Source: Paratinospora sagittata (taxonomy: Eukaryota > Streptophyta > Magnoliopsida > Ranunculales > Menispermaceae). Taken from it: a stretch of DNA of 64,000 bases. Below, in pieces: positions 35,468 through 49,900 of the stretch. The position numbers and the translations under genes are program-made. The notes under the pieces are model-generated. The model was not told where the DNA came from. It made no database searches and saw only the letters and a list, made by a program, of their open reading frames with translations. Every line of letters starts with the position of its first letter. Position 1 is the stretch's first letter. The DNA is taken from NCBI GenBank assembly GCA_035771175.1, contig CM069607.1, positions 20,096,001 to 20,160,000 of the forward strand, read 5' to 3'.

Positions 35468-37269
35468 CAACCTGAATCAAAATTGCAAACTGTCTTAAAG
35501 ATAACCTCATTGTTTAGCAAGTCCTTCATTTTATCCCTTTTGTGTTGAGATTTTCAAAACCTATCCATCGTTTTAAACTGTAGGTATATGAAGTGTTCTC
35601 AGTAAGAGAACACATCACCTATATTCTTTCTCCGAGTGCTACAACTAATCATGAAGAACACATTAAACAATAGCTATCAAAGTCTACAAAGATCAGGCTC
35701 TAAGAACGAAGACATATCTCAATGCTAATGCATTAGTTTGATCTTAGGTGTGTAGGGTGACCTCTCGATCAATCTCAGCACGAAAACTCTCTAAATTGCA
35801 AAGTCTTCAAAATCACTTGGATTTAGTATTTGATTTTGATAAAATATTTTTCGAAAGGTTTTAATCACAATTTCAATGAGTCTTGAATGATTTAAAATTG
35901 TTTTGAGACAATAGAATGGCTCTTAAGTGTTAAAATATTTATTTTTCCAAAATCGGGCTGTCCAACACTTTGCCAAAATTTTTCAGAAGGCAATAGCGCT
36001 CTATCAGTGTTGATAGCACGCTGATTGGGTTGAATAATCAAAAATCTATTTTTCTGCAAAATTGCCTACAGAGCGCGCTATCCCTTTTGATAACTCGCTA
36101 TAGAGAGCAGTTACCGTAATCTTTCGATTTTTAGTAAAATGGGCAATAGTGTGCTATAGGCCTTCATTCCACGCTATCAAAAAGTCCGAAAAACACGAGC
36201 TCTCAGGTTTGTGTATATCGACCTGCAATAGTCCGCTATCCGTCATTAGAGAGCATGATACACAACCCTATTGGGTTGTCCAGCACTTTGCCAAAAATTT
36301 TTAAACGACAATAGCGCACTATCAGTGCTGATAGCACGCAGATAGGGTTGAATAATCAAAAATCTATTTTTCTTGAAAATTGCCTACAGCGCGCTATCCC
36401 TTTTGATAACTCGCTATAGAGAGCAGTTACCGTAATCTTTCGATTTTTAGTAAAATGGGCAATAGTGTGCTATAGGCCTTGATTCCACGCTATCAAAAAG
36501 TCTAAAAAACACGAGCTCTCAGGTTTGTGTATATCGACCTGGAATAGTCCGCTATCCGTCATTAGAGAGCATGATACACAACCCTATTGGGTTGTCCAGC
36601 ACTTTGCTAAAATTTTTCAAACTACAATAGTACACTATCAGTGTTGATGGCACGCTGATAGGGTTGAATAATCAAAAATCTATTTTTCTTGAAAATTGCC
36701 TGTAGCGCGCTATCCCTTTTGATAACTCGCTATAGAGAAGTTGTCGTGATCTTTCGGTTTTTAGTAAAACTGGCAATAGCCTGCTATAGGCCTTGATTGC
36801 ACGCTATCGGAAAGTCCGAAAAACACGAGCTCTCGGGTTTGTGTATCTTGACCTGCAATAGTCCGCTATCCGTCATTAGAGAGCATGATACACAACCCAA
36901 TAACATGCTATCCACGTCTGAGTTAGAAATCTCACATATCTAACGAGAAAAATGTGGGACCTTTACCTTTCTCTATTTTTCTATTCCTTGCACTGTTTTG
37001 ACTGGGAATCGTAACTGAAGCATTCTCCACTAACACCTGGATGATTCCCATTGTGTCGCACGGGCAAAACAACTTTAGATTAAAACAATGTTTTGAATTC
37101 AAATCATTTTCTACTCTCTTGCTCTTTAACCTGCAACTGCTAATTTAATAAAACACTCATTCTCTAATTCTCAAAGATACAACACACGATTTTTGCAAGT
37201 TAGACTGAGCATTCCAAAGAGTATTTCAAAAGCAGAAAGTCGTGACTCTTGCATTGCCAATAAAAGCTT
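35468..37269 (+). repeat. Satellite monomer U20 (1802 bp, 3 sub-repeats)
   Basis: Second-member type. Private 'taaaattgttttg' near 35894, where its copies have 'taaaagtgttttg'. Confidence 0.92.
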
Positions 37270-39074
37270 TGACCTGAATCAAAATTGCAAACTGTCTTGA
37301 AGATAACCTCATTGTTTAGCAAGTTCTTCATTTTATCCCTTTTGTGTTGAGATTTTCAAAAGCTATCCATCGTTTTAAACTGTAGGTATATGAAGTGTTC
37401 TCAGTAAGAGAACACATCACCTATATTCTTTCTCCGAGTGCTACAACTAATCATCAAGAACACATCAAACAATAGCTATCAAAGTCTACAAAGATCAGGC
37501 TCTAAGAACGAAGACATATCTCAATGCTAATGCATTAGTTTGATCTTAGGTGTGTAGGGTGACCTCTCGATCAATCTCAGCACGAAAACTCTCTAAATTG
37601 CAAAGTCTTCAAAATCACTTGGATTTAGTATTTGATTTTGACAAAATATTTTTCGAAAGGTTTTAATCACAATTTCAATGAGTCTTGAATGATTTAAAAG
37701 TGTTTTGAGACAATATAATGGCTCTTAAGTGTTAAAATATTTATTTTTCCAAAATCGGGCTGTCCAACACTTTGCCAAAATTTTTCAGAAGGCAATAGCG
37801 CTCTATCAGTGATGATAGCACGCTGATAGGGTTGAATAATCAAAAATCTATTTTTCTGCAAAATTGCCTACAGAGCGCGCTATCCCTTTTGATAACTCGC
37901 TATAGAGAGCAGTTACCGTAATCCTTCGATTTTTAGTAAAATGGGCAATAGTGTGCTATAGGCCTTGATTCCACGCTATCAAAAAGTCCGAAAAACACAA
38001 GCTCTCAGGTTTGTGTATATCGACCTGCAATAGTCCGCTATCCGTCATTAGAGAGCGTGATACACAACCCTATTGGGTTGTCCAGCACTTTGCCAAAATT
38101 TTTTAAACGACAATAGCGCACTATCAGTGCTGATAGCACGCAGATAGGGTTGAATAATCAAAAATCTATTTTTCTTGAAAATTGCCTACAACGCGCACTT
38201 TCCCTTTTGATAACTCGCTATAGAGAGCAGTTGTCGTAATGTTTCGATTCTTAGTAAAATGGGCAATAACGTGCTATAGGCCTTTATTGCACGCTATCAG
38301 AAAGTCCGAAAAACACGAGCTCTCGGGTTTGTGTATATCGACCTGCAATAGTCCGTTATTCGTCATTAGAGAGCATGACACACAACCCTATTGGGTTGTC
38401 CAGCACTTTGCCAAAAATTTTTAAACGACAATAGGGCACTATCAGTGTTGATAGCACGCTGATAGGGTTGAATAATCAAAAATCTATTTTCTTGAAAATT
38501 GCCTGTAGCGCTATCCCTTTTGATTACTCGCTATAGAGCAGTTGCCGCGATCTTTCGATTTTTAGTAAAATTGGCAATAGCCTGCTATAGGCCTTGATTG
38601 CACGCTATCGGAAAGTCCGAAAAACACGAGCTCTCGGGTTTGTGTATCTCGCTCGACCTGCAATAGTCCGCTATCCGTCATTAGAGAGCATGATACACAA
38701 CCCAATAACGTGCTATCCACGTCTGAGTTAGAAATCTCACATATCTAACTAGAAAAACGTGGGACCTTTCCCTTGCTCGATTTTTCTATTCCTTGCACTG
38801 TTTTGACTTGGAATCGTAACTGAAGCATTCTCCACTAACACCTGGATGATTCCCATTGTGTCGCACGGGCAAAACAACTTTAGATTAAAACAATGTTTTC
38901 AATTCAAATCATTTCCTACTCTCTTGCTCTTTAACCTGCAACTGCTAATTTAATAAAACACTCATTCTTTAATTTTCAAAGATACAACACACGATTTTTG
39001 CAAATTAGACTGAGCTTTGCAAAGAGTATTTCAAAAGAAGAAAGTCGTGACTCTTGCATTGCCAATAAAAGCTT
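37270..39074 (+). repeat. Satellite monomer U21 (1805 bp, 3 sub-repeats)
   Basis: First-member type. Private 'cacaagctctc' near 37996 destroys the SacI site present in its copies. Confidence 0.92.
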
Positions 39075-40876
39075 CAACCTGAATCAAAATTGCAAACTGT
39101 CTTAAAGATAACCTCATTGTTTAGCAAGTCCTTCATTTTATCCCTTTTGTGTTGAGATTTTCAAAACCTATCCATCGTTTTAAACTGTAGGTATATGAAG
39201 TGTTCTCAGTAAGAGAACACATCACCTATATTCTTTCTCCGAGTGCTACAACTAATCATGAAGAACACATTAAACAATAGCTATCAAAGTCTACAAAGAT
39301 CAGGCTCTAAGAACGAAGACATATCTCAATGCTAATGCATTAGTTTGATCTTAGGTGTGTAGGGTGACCTCTCGATCAATCTCAGCACGAAAACTCTCTA
39401 AATTGCAAAGTCTTCAAAATCACTTGGATTTAGTATTTGATTTTGATAAAATATTTTTCGAAAGGTTTTAATCACAATTTCAATGAGTCTTGAATGATTT
39501 AAAAGTGTTTTGAGACAATAGAATGGCTCTTAAGTGTTAAAATATTTATTTTTCCAAAATCGGGCTGTCCAACACTTTGCCAAAATTTTTCAGAAGGCAA
39601 TAGCGCTCTATCAGTGTTGATAGCACGCTGATTGGGTTGAATAATCAAAAATCTATTTTTCTGCAAAATTGCCTACAGAGCGCGCTATCCCTTTTGATAA
39701 CTCGCTATAGAGAGCAGTTACCGTAATCTTTCGATTTTTAGTAAAATGGGCAATAGTGTGCTATAGGCCTTCATTCCACGCTATCAAAAAGTCCGAAAAA
39801 CACGAGCTCTCAGGTTTGTGTATATCGACCTGCAATAGTCCGCTATCCGTCATTAGAGAGCATGATACACAACCCTATTGGGTTGTCCAGCACTTTGCCA
39901 AAAATTTTTAAACGACAATAGCGCACTATCAGTGCTGATAGCACGCAGATAGGGTTGAATAATCAAAAATCTATTTTTCTTGAAAATTGCCTACAGCGCG
40001 CTATCCCTTTTGATAACTCGCTATAGAGAGCAGTTACCGTAATCTTTCGATTTTTAGTAAAATGGGCAATAGTGTGCTATAGGCCTTGATTCCACGCTAT
40101 CAAAAAGTCTAAAAAACACGAGCTCTCAGGTTTGTGTATATCGACCTGGAATAGTCCGCTATCCGTCATTAGAGAGCATGATACACAACCCTATTGGGTT
40201 GTCCAGCACTTTGCTAAAATTTTTCAAACTACAATAGTACACTATCAGTGTTGATGGCACGCTGATAGGGTTGAATAATCAAAAATCTATTTTTCTTGAA
40301 AATTGCCTGTAGCGCGCTATCCCTTTTGATAACTCGCTATAGAGAAGTTGTCGTGATCTTTCGGTTTTTAGTAAAACTGGCAATAGCCTGCTATAGGCCT
40401 TGATTGCACGCTATCGGAAAGTCCGAAAAACACGAGCTCTCGGGTTTGTGTATCTTGACCTGCAATAGTCCGCTATCCGTCATTAGAGAGCATGATACAC
40501 AACCCAATAACATGCTATCCACGTCTGAGTTAGAAATCTCACATATCTAACGAGAAAAATGTGGGACCTTTACCTTTCTCTATTTTTCTATTCCTTGCAC
40601 TGTTTTGACTGGGAATCGTAACTGAAGCATTCTCCACTAACACCTGGATGATTCCCATTGTGTCGCACGGGCAAAACAACTTTAGATTAAAACAATGTTT
40701 TGAATTCAAATCATTTTCTACTCTCTTGCTCTTTAACCTGCAACTGCTAATTTAATAAAACACTCATTCTCTAATTCTCAAAGATACAACACACGATTTT
40801 TGCAAGTTAGACTGAGCATTCCAAAGAGTATTTCAAAAGCAGAAAGTCGTGACTCTTGCATTGCCAATAAAAGCTT
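39075..40876 (+). repeat. Satellite monomer U22 (1802 bp, 3 sub-repeats)
   Basis: Second-member type, matching U20 apart from isolated changes. Confidence 0.92.
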
Positions 40877-42681
40877 TGACCTGAATCAAAATTGCAAACT
40901 GTCTTGAAGATAACCTCATTGTTTAGCAAGTTCTTCATTTTATCCCTTTTGTGTTGAGATTTTCAAAAGCTATCCATCGTTTTAAACTGTAGGTATATGA
41001 AGTGTTCTCAGTAAGAGAACACATCACCTATATTCTTTCTCCGAGTGCTACAACTAATCATCAAGAACACATCAAACAATAGCTATCAAAGTCTACAAAG
41101 ATCAGGCTCTAAGAACGAAGACATATCTCAATGCTAATGCATTAGTTTGATCTTAGGTGTGTAGGGTGACCTCTCGATCAATCTCAGCACGAAAACTCTC
41201 TAAATTGCAAAGTCTTCAAAATCACTTGGATTTAGTATTTGATTTTGACAAAATATTTTTCGAAAGGTTTTAATCACAATTTCAATGAGTCTTGAATGAT
41301 TTAAAAGTGTTTTGAGACAATATAATGGCTCTTAAGTGTTAAAATATTTATTTTTCCAAAATCGGGCTGTCCAACACTTTGCCAAAATTTTTCAGAAGGC
41401 AATAGCGCTCTATCAGTGATGATAGCACGCTGATAGGGTTGAATAATCAAAAATCTATTTTTCTGCAAAATTGCCTACAGAGCGCGCTATCCCTTTTGAT
41501 AACTCGCTATAGAGAGCAGTTACCGTAATCCTTCGATTTTTAGTAAAATGGGCAATAGTGTGCTATAGGCCTTGATTCCACGCTATCAAAAAGTCCGAAA
41601 AACACGAGCTCTCAGGTTTGTGTATATCGACCTGCAATAGTCCGCTATCCGTCATTAGAGAGCGTGATACACAACCCTATTGGGTTGTCCAGCACTTTGC
41701 CAAAATTTTTTAAACGACAATAGCGCACTATCAGTGCTGATAGCACGCAGATAGGGTTGAATAATCAAAAATCTATTTTTCTTGAAAATTGCCTACAACG
41801 CGCACTTTCCCTTTTGATAACTCGCTATAGAGAGCAGTTGTCGTAATGTTTCGATTCTTAGTAAAATGGGCAATAACGTGCTATAGGCCTTTATTGCACG
41901 CTATCAGAAAGTCCGAAAAACACGAGCTCTCGGGTTTGTGTATATCGACCTGCAATAGTCCGTTATTCGTCATTAGAGAGCATGACACACAACCCTATTG
42001 GGTTGTCCAGCACTTTGCCAAAAATTTTTAAACGACAATAGGGCACTATCAGTGTTGATAGCACGCTGATAGGGTTGAATAATCAAAAATCTATTTTCTT
42101 GAAAATTGCCTGTAGCGCTATCCCTTTTGATTACTCGCTATAGAGCAGTTGCCGCGATCTTTCGATTTTTAGTAAAATTGGCAATAGCCTGCTATAGGCC
42201 TTGATTGCACGCTATCGGAAAGTCCGAAAAACACGAGCTCTCGGGTTTGTGTATCTCGCTCGACCTGCAATAGTCCGCTATCCGTCATTAGAGAGCATGA
42301 TACACAACCCAATAACGTGCTATCCACGTCTGAGTTAGAAATCTCACATATCTAACTAGAAAAACGTGGGACCTTTCCCTTGCTCGATTTTTCTATTCCT
42401 TGCACTGTTTTGACTTGGAATCGTAACTGAAGCATTCTCCACTAACACCTGGATGATTCCCATTGTGTCGCACGGGCAAAACAACTTTAGATTAAAACAA
42501 TGTTTTCAATTCAAATCATTTCCTACTCTCTTGCTCTTTAACCTGCAACTGCTAATTTAATAAAACACTCATTCTTTAATTTTCAAAGATACAACACACG
42601 ATTTTTGCAAATTAGACTGAGCTTTGCAAAGAGTATTTCAAAAGAAGAAAGTCGTGACTCTTGCATTGCCAATAAAAGCTT
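40877..42681 (+). repeat. Satellite monomer U23 (1805 bp, 3 sub-repeats)
   Basis: First-member type, without the U19 deletion or the U21 SacI change. Confidence 0.92.
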
Positions 42682-44801
42682 CAACCTGAATCAAAATTGC
42701 AAACTGTCTTAAAGATAACCTCATTGTTTAGCAAGTCCTTCATTTTATCCCTTTTGTGTTGAGATTTTCAAAACCTATCCATCGTTTTAAACTGTAGGTA
42801 TATGAAGTGTTCTCAGTAAGAGAACACATCACCTATATTCTTTCTCCGAGTGCTACAACTAATCATGAAGAACACATTAAACAATAGCTATCAAAGTCTA
42901 CAAAGATCAGGCTCTAAGAACGAAGACATATCTCAATGCTAATGCATTAGTTTGATCTTAGGTGTGTAGGGTGACCTCTCGATCAATCTCAGCACGAAAA
43001 CTCTCTAAATTGCAAAGTCTTCAAAATCACTTGGATTTAGTATTTGATTTTGATAAAATATTTTTCGAAAGGTTTTAATCACAATTTCAATGGGTCTTGA
43101 ATGATTTAAAAGTGTTTTGAGACAATAGAATGGCTCTTAAGTGTTAAAATATTTATTTTTCCAAAATCGGGCTGTCCAACACTTTGCCAAAATTTTTCAG
43201 AAGGCAATAGCGCTCTATCAGTGTTGATAGCACGCTGATTGGGTTGAATAATCAAAAATCTATTTTTTTGCAAAATTGCCTACAGAGCGCGCTATCCCTT
43301 TTGATAACTCGCTATAGAGAGCAGTTACCGTAATCTTTCGATTTTTAGTAAAATGGGCAATAGTGTGCTATAGGCCTTCATTCCACGCTATCAAAAAGTC
43401 CGAAAAACACGAGCTCTCAGGTTTGTGTATATCGACCTGCAATAGTCCGCTATCCGTCATTAGAGAGCATGATACACAACCCTATTGGGTTGTCCAGCAC
43501 TTTGCCAAAATTTTTTAAACGACAATAGCGCACTATCAGTGCTGATAGCACGCAGATAGGGTTGAATAATCAAAAATCTATTTTTCTTGAAAATTGCCTA
43601 CAGCGCGCTATCCCTTTTGATAACTCGCTATAGAGAGCAGTTACCGTAATCTTTCGATTTTTAGTAAAATGGGCAATAGTGTGCTATAGGCCTTGATTCC
43701 ACGCTATCAAAAAGTCTAAAAAACACGAGCTCTCAGGTTTGTGTATATCGACCTGGAATAGTCCGCTATCCGTCATTAGAGAGCATGATACACAACCTTA
43801 TTGGGTTGTCCAGCACTTTGTCAAAATTTTTTAAACGACAATAGCGCACTATCAGTGCTGATAGCACGCTGATAGGGTTGAATAATTAAAAATCTATTTT
43901 TTTGCAAAATTGCCTACAGAGCGCGCTATCCCTTTTGATAACTCTCTATAGAGAGCAGTTGCCGTAATCTTTCGATTTTTAGTAAAATGGGCAATAGCGT
44001 GCTATAGGCCTTGATTCCACGCTATCAGAAAGCTCGAAATACCCGAGCTCCTGGGTTTGTGTATGTCGACCTGCAATAGTCCGCTATCCGTCATTAGAGA
44101 GCATGATACACAACCCTATTGGGTTGTCCAGCACTTTGCTAAAATTTTTCAAACTACAATAGTACACTATCAGTGTTGATGGCACGCTGATAGGGTTGAA
44201 TAATCAAAAATCTATTTTTCTTGAAAATTGCCTGTAGCGCGCTATCCCTTTTGATAACTCGCTATAGAGAAGTTGTCGTGATCTTTCGGTTTTTAGTAAA
44301 ACTGGCAATAGCCTGCTATAGGCCTTGATTGCACGCTATCGGAAAGTCCGAAAAACACGAGCTCTCGGGTTTGTGTATCTTGACCTGCAATAGTCCGCTA
44401 TCCGTCATTAGAGAGCATGATACACAACCCAATAACATGCTATCCACGTCTGAGTTAGAAATCTCACATATCTAACGAGAAAAATGTGGGACCTTTACCT
44501 TTCTCTATTTTTCTATTCCTTGCACTGTTTTGACTGGGAATCGTAACTGAAGCATTCTCCACTAACACCTGGATGATTCCCATTGTGTCGCACGGGCAAA
44601 ACAACTTTAGATTAAAACAATGTTTTGAATTCAAATCATTTTCTACTCTCTTGCTCTTTAACCTGCAACTGCTAATTTAATAAAACACTCATTCTCTAAT
44701 TCTCAAAGATACAACACACGATTTTTGCAAGTTAGACTGAGCATTCCAAAGAGTATTTCAAAAGCAGAAAGTCGTGACTCTTGCATTGCCAATAAAAGCT
44801 T
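42682..44801 (+). repeat. Satellite monomer U24 (2120 bp, 4 sub-repeats)
   Basis: Second-member type with an additional sub-repeat. Copies start at 43173, 43491, 43807 and 44125 (steps 318, 316, 318). The extra 'agctcgaaatacccgagctcctgg' copy (near 44031) also occurs in U18. Confidence 0.93.
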
Positions 44802-46606
44802 TGACCTGAATCAAAATTGCAAACTGTCTTGAAGATAACCTCATTGTTTAGCAAGTTCTTCATTTTATCCCTTTTGTGTTGAGATTTTCAAAAGCTATCC
44901 ATCGTTTTAAACTGTAGGTATATGAAGTGTTCTCAGTAAGAGAACACATCACCTATATTCTTTCTCCGAGTGCTACAACTAATCATCAAGAACACATCAA
45001 ACAATAGCTATCAAAGTCTACAAAGATCAGGCTCTAAGAACGAAGACATATCTCAATGCTAATGCATTAGTTTGATCTTAGGTGTGTAGGGTGACCTCTC
45101 GATCAATCTCAGCACGAAAACTCTCTAAATTGCAAAGTCTTCAAAATCACTTGGATTTAGTATTTGATTTTGACAAAATATTTTTCGAAAGGTTTTAATC
45201 ACAATTTCAATGAGTCTTGAATGATTTAAAAGTGTTTTGAGACAATATAATGGCTCTTAAGTGTTAAAATATTTATTTTTCCAAAATCGGGCTGTCCAAC
45301 ACTTTGCCAAAATTTTTCAGAAGGCAATAGCGCTCTATCAGTGATGATAGCACGCTGATAGGGTTGAATAATCAAAAATCTATTTTTCTGCAAAATTGCC
45401 TACAGAGCGCGCTATCCCTTTTGATAACTCGCTATAGAGAGCAGTTACCGTAATCCTTCGATTTTTAGTAAAATGGGCAATAGTGTGCTATAGGCCTTGA
45501 TTCCACGCTATCAAAAAGTCCGAAAAACACGAGCTCTCAGGTTTGTGTATATCGACCTGCAATAGTCCGCTATCCGTCATTAGAGAGCGTGATACACAAC
45601 CCTATTGGGTTGTCCAGCACTTTGCCAAAATTTTTTAAACGACAATAGCGCACTATCAGTGCTGATAGCACGCAGATAGGGTTGAATAATCAAAAATCTA
45701 TTTTTCTTGAAAATTGCCTACAGCGCGCACTTTCCCTTTTGATAACTCGCTATAGAGAGCAGTTGTCGTAATGTTTCGATTCTTAGTAAAATGGGCAATA
45801 ACGTGCTATAGGCCTTTATTGCACGCTATCAGAAAGTCCGAAAAACACGAGCTCTCGGGTTTGTGTATATCGACCTGCAATAGTCCGTTATTCGTCATTA
45901 GAGAGCATGACACACAACCCTATTGCGTTGTCCAGCACTTTGCCAAAAATTTTTAAACGACAATAGGGCACTATCAGTGTTGATAGCACGCTGATAGGGT
46001 TGAATAATCAAAAATCTATTTTCTTGAAAATTGCCTGTAGCGCTATCCCTTTTGATTACTCGCTATAGAGCAGTTGCCGCGATCTTTCGATTTTTAGTAA
46101 AATTGGCAATAGCCTGCTATAGGCCTTGATTGCACGCTATCGGAAAGTCCGAAAAACACGAGCTCTCGGGTTTGTGTATCTCGCTCGACCTGCAATAGTC
46201 CGCTATCCGTCATTAGAGAGCATGATACACAACCCAATAACGTGCTATCCACGTCTGAGTTAGAAATCTCACATATCTAACTAGAAAAACGTGGGACCTT
46301 TCCCTTGCTCGATTTTTCTATTCCTTGCACTGTTTTGACTTGGAATCGTAACTGAAGCATTCTCCACTAACACCTGGATGATTCCCATTGTGTCGCACGG
46401 GCAAAACAACTTTAGATTAAAACAATGTTTTCAATTCAAATCATTTCCTACTCTCTTGCTCTTTAACCTGCAACTGCTAATTTAATAAAACACTCATTCT
46501 TTAATTTTCAAAGATACAACACACGATTTTTGCAAATTAGACTGAGCTTTGCAAAGAGTATTTCAAAAGAAGAAAGTCGTGACTCTTGCATTGCCAATAA
46601 AAGCTT
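44802..46606 (+). repeat. Satellite monomer U25 (1805 bp, 3 sub-repeats)
   Basis: First-member type. Private 'cctattgcgttg' near 45919 breaks the sub-repeat junction palindrome. Confidence 0.92.
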
Positions 46607-48095
46607 CAACCTGAATCAAAATTGCAAACTGTCTTAAAGATAACCTCATTGTTTAGCAAGTCCTTCATTTTATCCCTTTTGTGTTGAGATTTTCAAAACC
46701 TATCCATCGTTTTAAACTGTAGGTATATGAAGTGTTCTCAGTAAGAGAACACATCACCTATATTCTTTCTCCGAGTGCTACAACTAATCATGAAGAACAC
46801 ATTAAACAATAGCTATCAAAGTCTACAAAGATCAGGCTCTAAGAACGAAGACATATCTCAATCCTATTGCATTAGTTTGATCTTAGGTGTGTAGGGTGAC
46901 CTCTCGATCAATCTCAGCACGAAAACTCTCTAAATTGCAAAGTCTTCAAAATCACTTGGATTTAGTATTTGATTTTGATAAAATATTTTTCGAAAGGTTT
47001 TAATCACAATTTCAATGAGTCTTGAATGATTTAAAAGTGTTTTGAGACAATAGAATGGCTCTTAAGTGTTAAAATATTTATTTTTCCAAAATCGGGCTGT
47101 CCAACACTTTGCCAAAATTTTTCAGAAGGCAATAGCGCTCTATCAGTGTTGATAGCACGCTGATAGGGTTGAATAATCAAAAATCTATTTTTCTGCAAAA
47201 TTGCCTACAGAGCGCGCTATCCCTTTTGATAACTCGCTATATAGAGCAGTTGCCGTAATCTTTCGATTTTTAGTAAAATGGGCAATAGCGTGCTATAGGC
47301 CTTGATTCCATACTATCAGAAAGTTCGAAATACCCGAGCTCCTGGGTTTGTGTATGTCCACCTGCAATAGTCCGCTATCCGTCATTAGAGAGCATGATAC
47401 ACAACCCAATTGGGTTGTCCACCACTTTGCCAAAAATTTTCAAACTACAATAGTACACTCTCAGTGTTGATGGCACGCTGATAGGGTTGAATAATCAGAA
47501 ATCTATTTTTCTTGAAAATTGCCTGTAGCGCTCTATCCCTTTTGATAACTCGCTATAGAGAAGTTGCCGTGATCTTTCGATTTTTAGTAAAACTGGCAAT
47601 AGCCTGCTATAGGCCTTGATTGCACGCTATCGGAAAGTCCGAAAAACACGAGCTCCCGGGTTTGTGTATCTTGACCTGCAATAGTCCGCTATCCGTCGTC
47701 ATTAGAGAGCATGATACACAACCCAATAACATGCTATCCACGTCTGAGTTAGAAATCTCACATATCTAACGAGAAAAACGTGGGACCTTTACCTTTCTCT
47801 ATTTTTCTATTCCTTGCACTATTTTGACTGGGAATCGTAACTGAAGCATTCTCCACTAACACCTGGATGATTCCCATTGTGACGACCGGGCAAAACAACT
47901 TTAGATTAAAACAATGTTTTGAATTCAAATCATTTTCTACTCTCTTGCTCTTTAACCTGCAACTGCTAATTTAATAAAACACTCATTCTCTAATTCTCAA
48001 AGATACAACACACGATTTTTGCAAGTTAGACTGAGCATTCCAAAGAGTATTTCAAAAGCAGAAAGTCGTGACTCTTGCATTGCCAATAAAAGCTT
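46607..48095 (+). repeat. Satellite monomer U26 (1489 bp, 2 sub-repeats)
   Basis: Second-member core, but with a distinct second half ('ctatatagagcag', 'ccatactatc', 'gtgacgaccggg' near 47880) shared only with U28 and U30. The junction is a perfect palindrome, ACAACCCAATTGGGTTGT, at 47401-47418. Confidence 0.92.
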
Positions 48096-49900
48096 TGACC
48101 TGAATCAAAATTGCAAACTGTCTTGAAGATAACCTCATTGTTTAGCAAGTTCTTCATTTTATCCCTTTTGTGTTGAGATTTTCAAAAGCTATCCATCGTT
48201 TTAAACTGTAGGTATATGAAGTGTTCTCAGTAAGAGAACACATCACCTATATTCTTTCTCCGAGTGCTACAACTAATCATCAAGAACACATCAAACAATA
48301 GCTATCAAAGTCTACAAAGATCAGGCTCTAAGAACGAAGACATATCTCAATGCTAATGCATTAGTTTGATCTTAGGTGTGTAGGGTGACCTCTCGATCAA
48401 TCTCAGCACGAAAACTCTCTAAATTGCAAAGTCTTCAAAATCACTTGGATTTAGTATTTGATTTTGACAAAATATTTTTCGAAAGGTTTTAATCACAATT
48501 TCAATGAGTCTTGAATGATTTAAAAGTGTTTTGAGACAATATAATGGCTCTTAAGTGTTAAAATATTTATTTTTCCAAAATCGGGCTGTCCAACACTTTG
48601 CCAAAATTTTTCAGAAGGCAATAGCGCTCTATCAGTGATGATAGCACGCTGATAGGGTTGAATAATCAAAAATCTATTTTTCTGCAAAATTGCCTACAGA
48701 GCGCGCTATCCCTTTTGATAACTCGCTATAGAGAGCAGTTACCGTAATCCTTCGATTTTTAGTAAAATGGGCAATAGTGTGCTATAGGCCTTGATTCCAC
48801 GCTATCAAAAAGTCCGAAAAACACGAGCTCTCAGGTTTGTGTATATCGACCTGCAATAGTCCGCTATCCGTCATTAGAGAGCGTGATACACAACCCTATT
48901 GGGTTGTCCAGCACTTTGCCAAAATTTTTTAAACGACAATAGCGCACTATCAGTGCTGATAGCACGCAGATAGGGTTGAATAATCAAAAATCTATTTTTC
49001 TTGAAAATTGCCTACAGCGCGCACTTTCCCTTTTGATAACTCGCTATAGAGAGCAGTTGTCGTAATGTTTCGATTCTTAGTAAAATGGGCAATAACGTGC
49101 TATAGACCTTTATTGCACGCTATCAGAAAGTCCGAAAAACACGAGCTCTCGGGTTTGTGTATATCGACCTGCAATAGTCCGTTATTCGTCATTAGAGAGC
49201 ATGACACACAACCCTATTGGGTTGTCCAGCACTTTGCCAAAAATTTTTAAACGACAATAGGGCACTATCAGTGTTGATAGCACGCTGATAGGGTTGAATA
49301 ATCAAAAATCTATTTTCTTGAAAATTGCCTGTAGCGCTATCCCTTTTGATTACTCGCTATAGAGCAGTTGCCGCGATCTTTCGATTTTTAGTAAAATTGG
49401 CAATAGCCTGCTATAGGCCTTGATTGCACGCTATCGGAAAGTCCGAAAAACACGAGCTCTCGGGTTTGTGTATCTCGCTCGACCTGCAATAGTCCGCTAT
49501 CCGTCATTAGAGAGCATGATACACAACCCAATAACGTGCTATCCACGTCTGAGTTAGAAATCTCACATATCTAACTAGAAAAACGTGGAACCTTTCCCTT
49601 GCTCGATTTTTCTATTCCTTGCACTGTTTTGACTTGGAATCGTAACTGAAGCATTCTCCACTAACACCTGGATGATTCCCATTGTGTCGCACGGGCAAAA
49701 CAACTTTAGATTAAAACAATGTTTTCAATTCAAATCATTTCCTACTCTCTTGCTCTTTAACCTGCAACTGCTAATTTAATAAAACACTCATTCTTTAATT
49801 TTCAAAGATACAACACACGATTTTTGCAAATTAGACTGAGCTTTGCAAAGAGTATTTCAAAAGAAGAAAGTCGTGACTCTTGCATTGCCAATAAAAGCTT
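48096..49900 (+). repeat. Satellite monomer U27 (1805 bp, 3 sub-repeats)
   Basis: First-member type and last of its kind in the window. Private 'ctatagacc' near 49101. Confidence 0.92.

Noticed and set aside
34632..49250. Recurrent 61-codon frame at 34632, 38239, 41846, 45771 and 49065
   Set aside because: It recurs only because the HOR recurs. The frame depends on one sub-repeat type and is absent from other units, so there is no sign of coding constraint.
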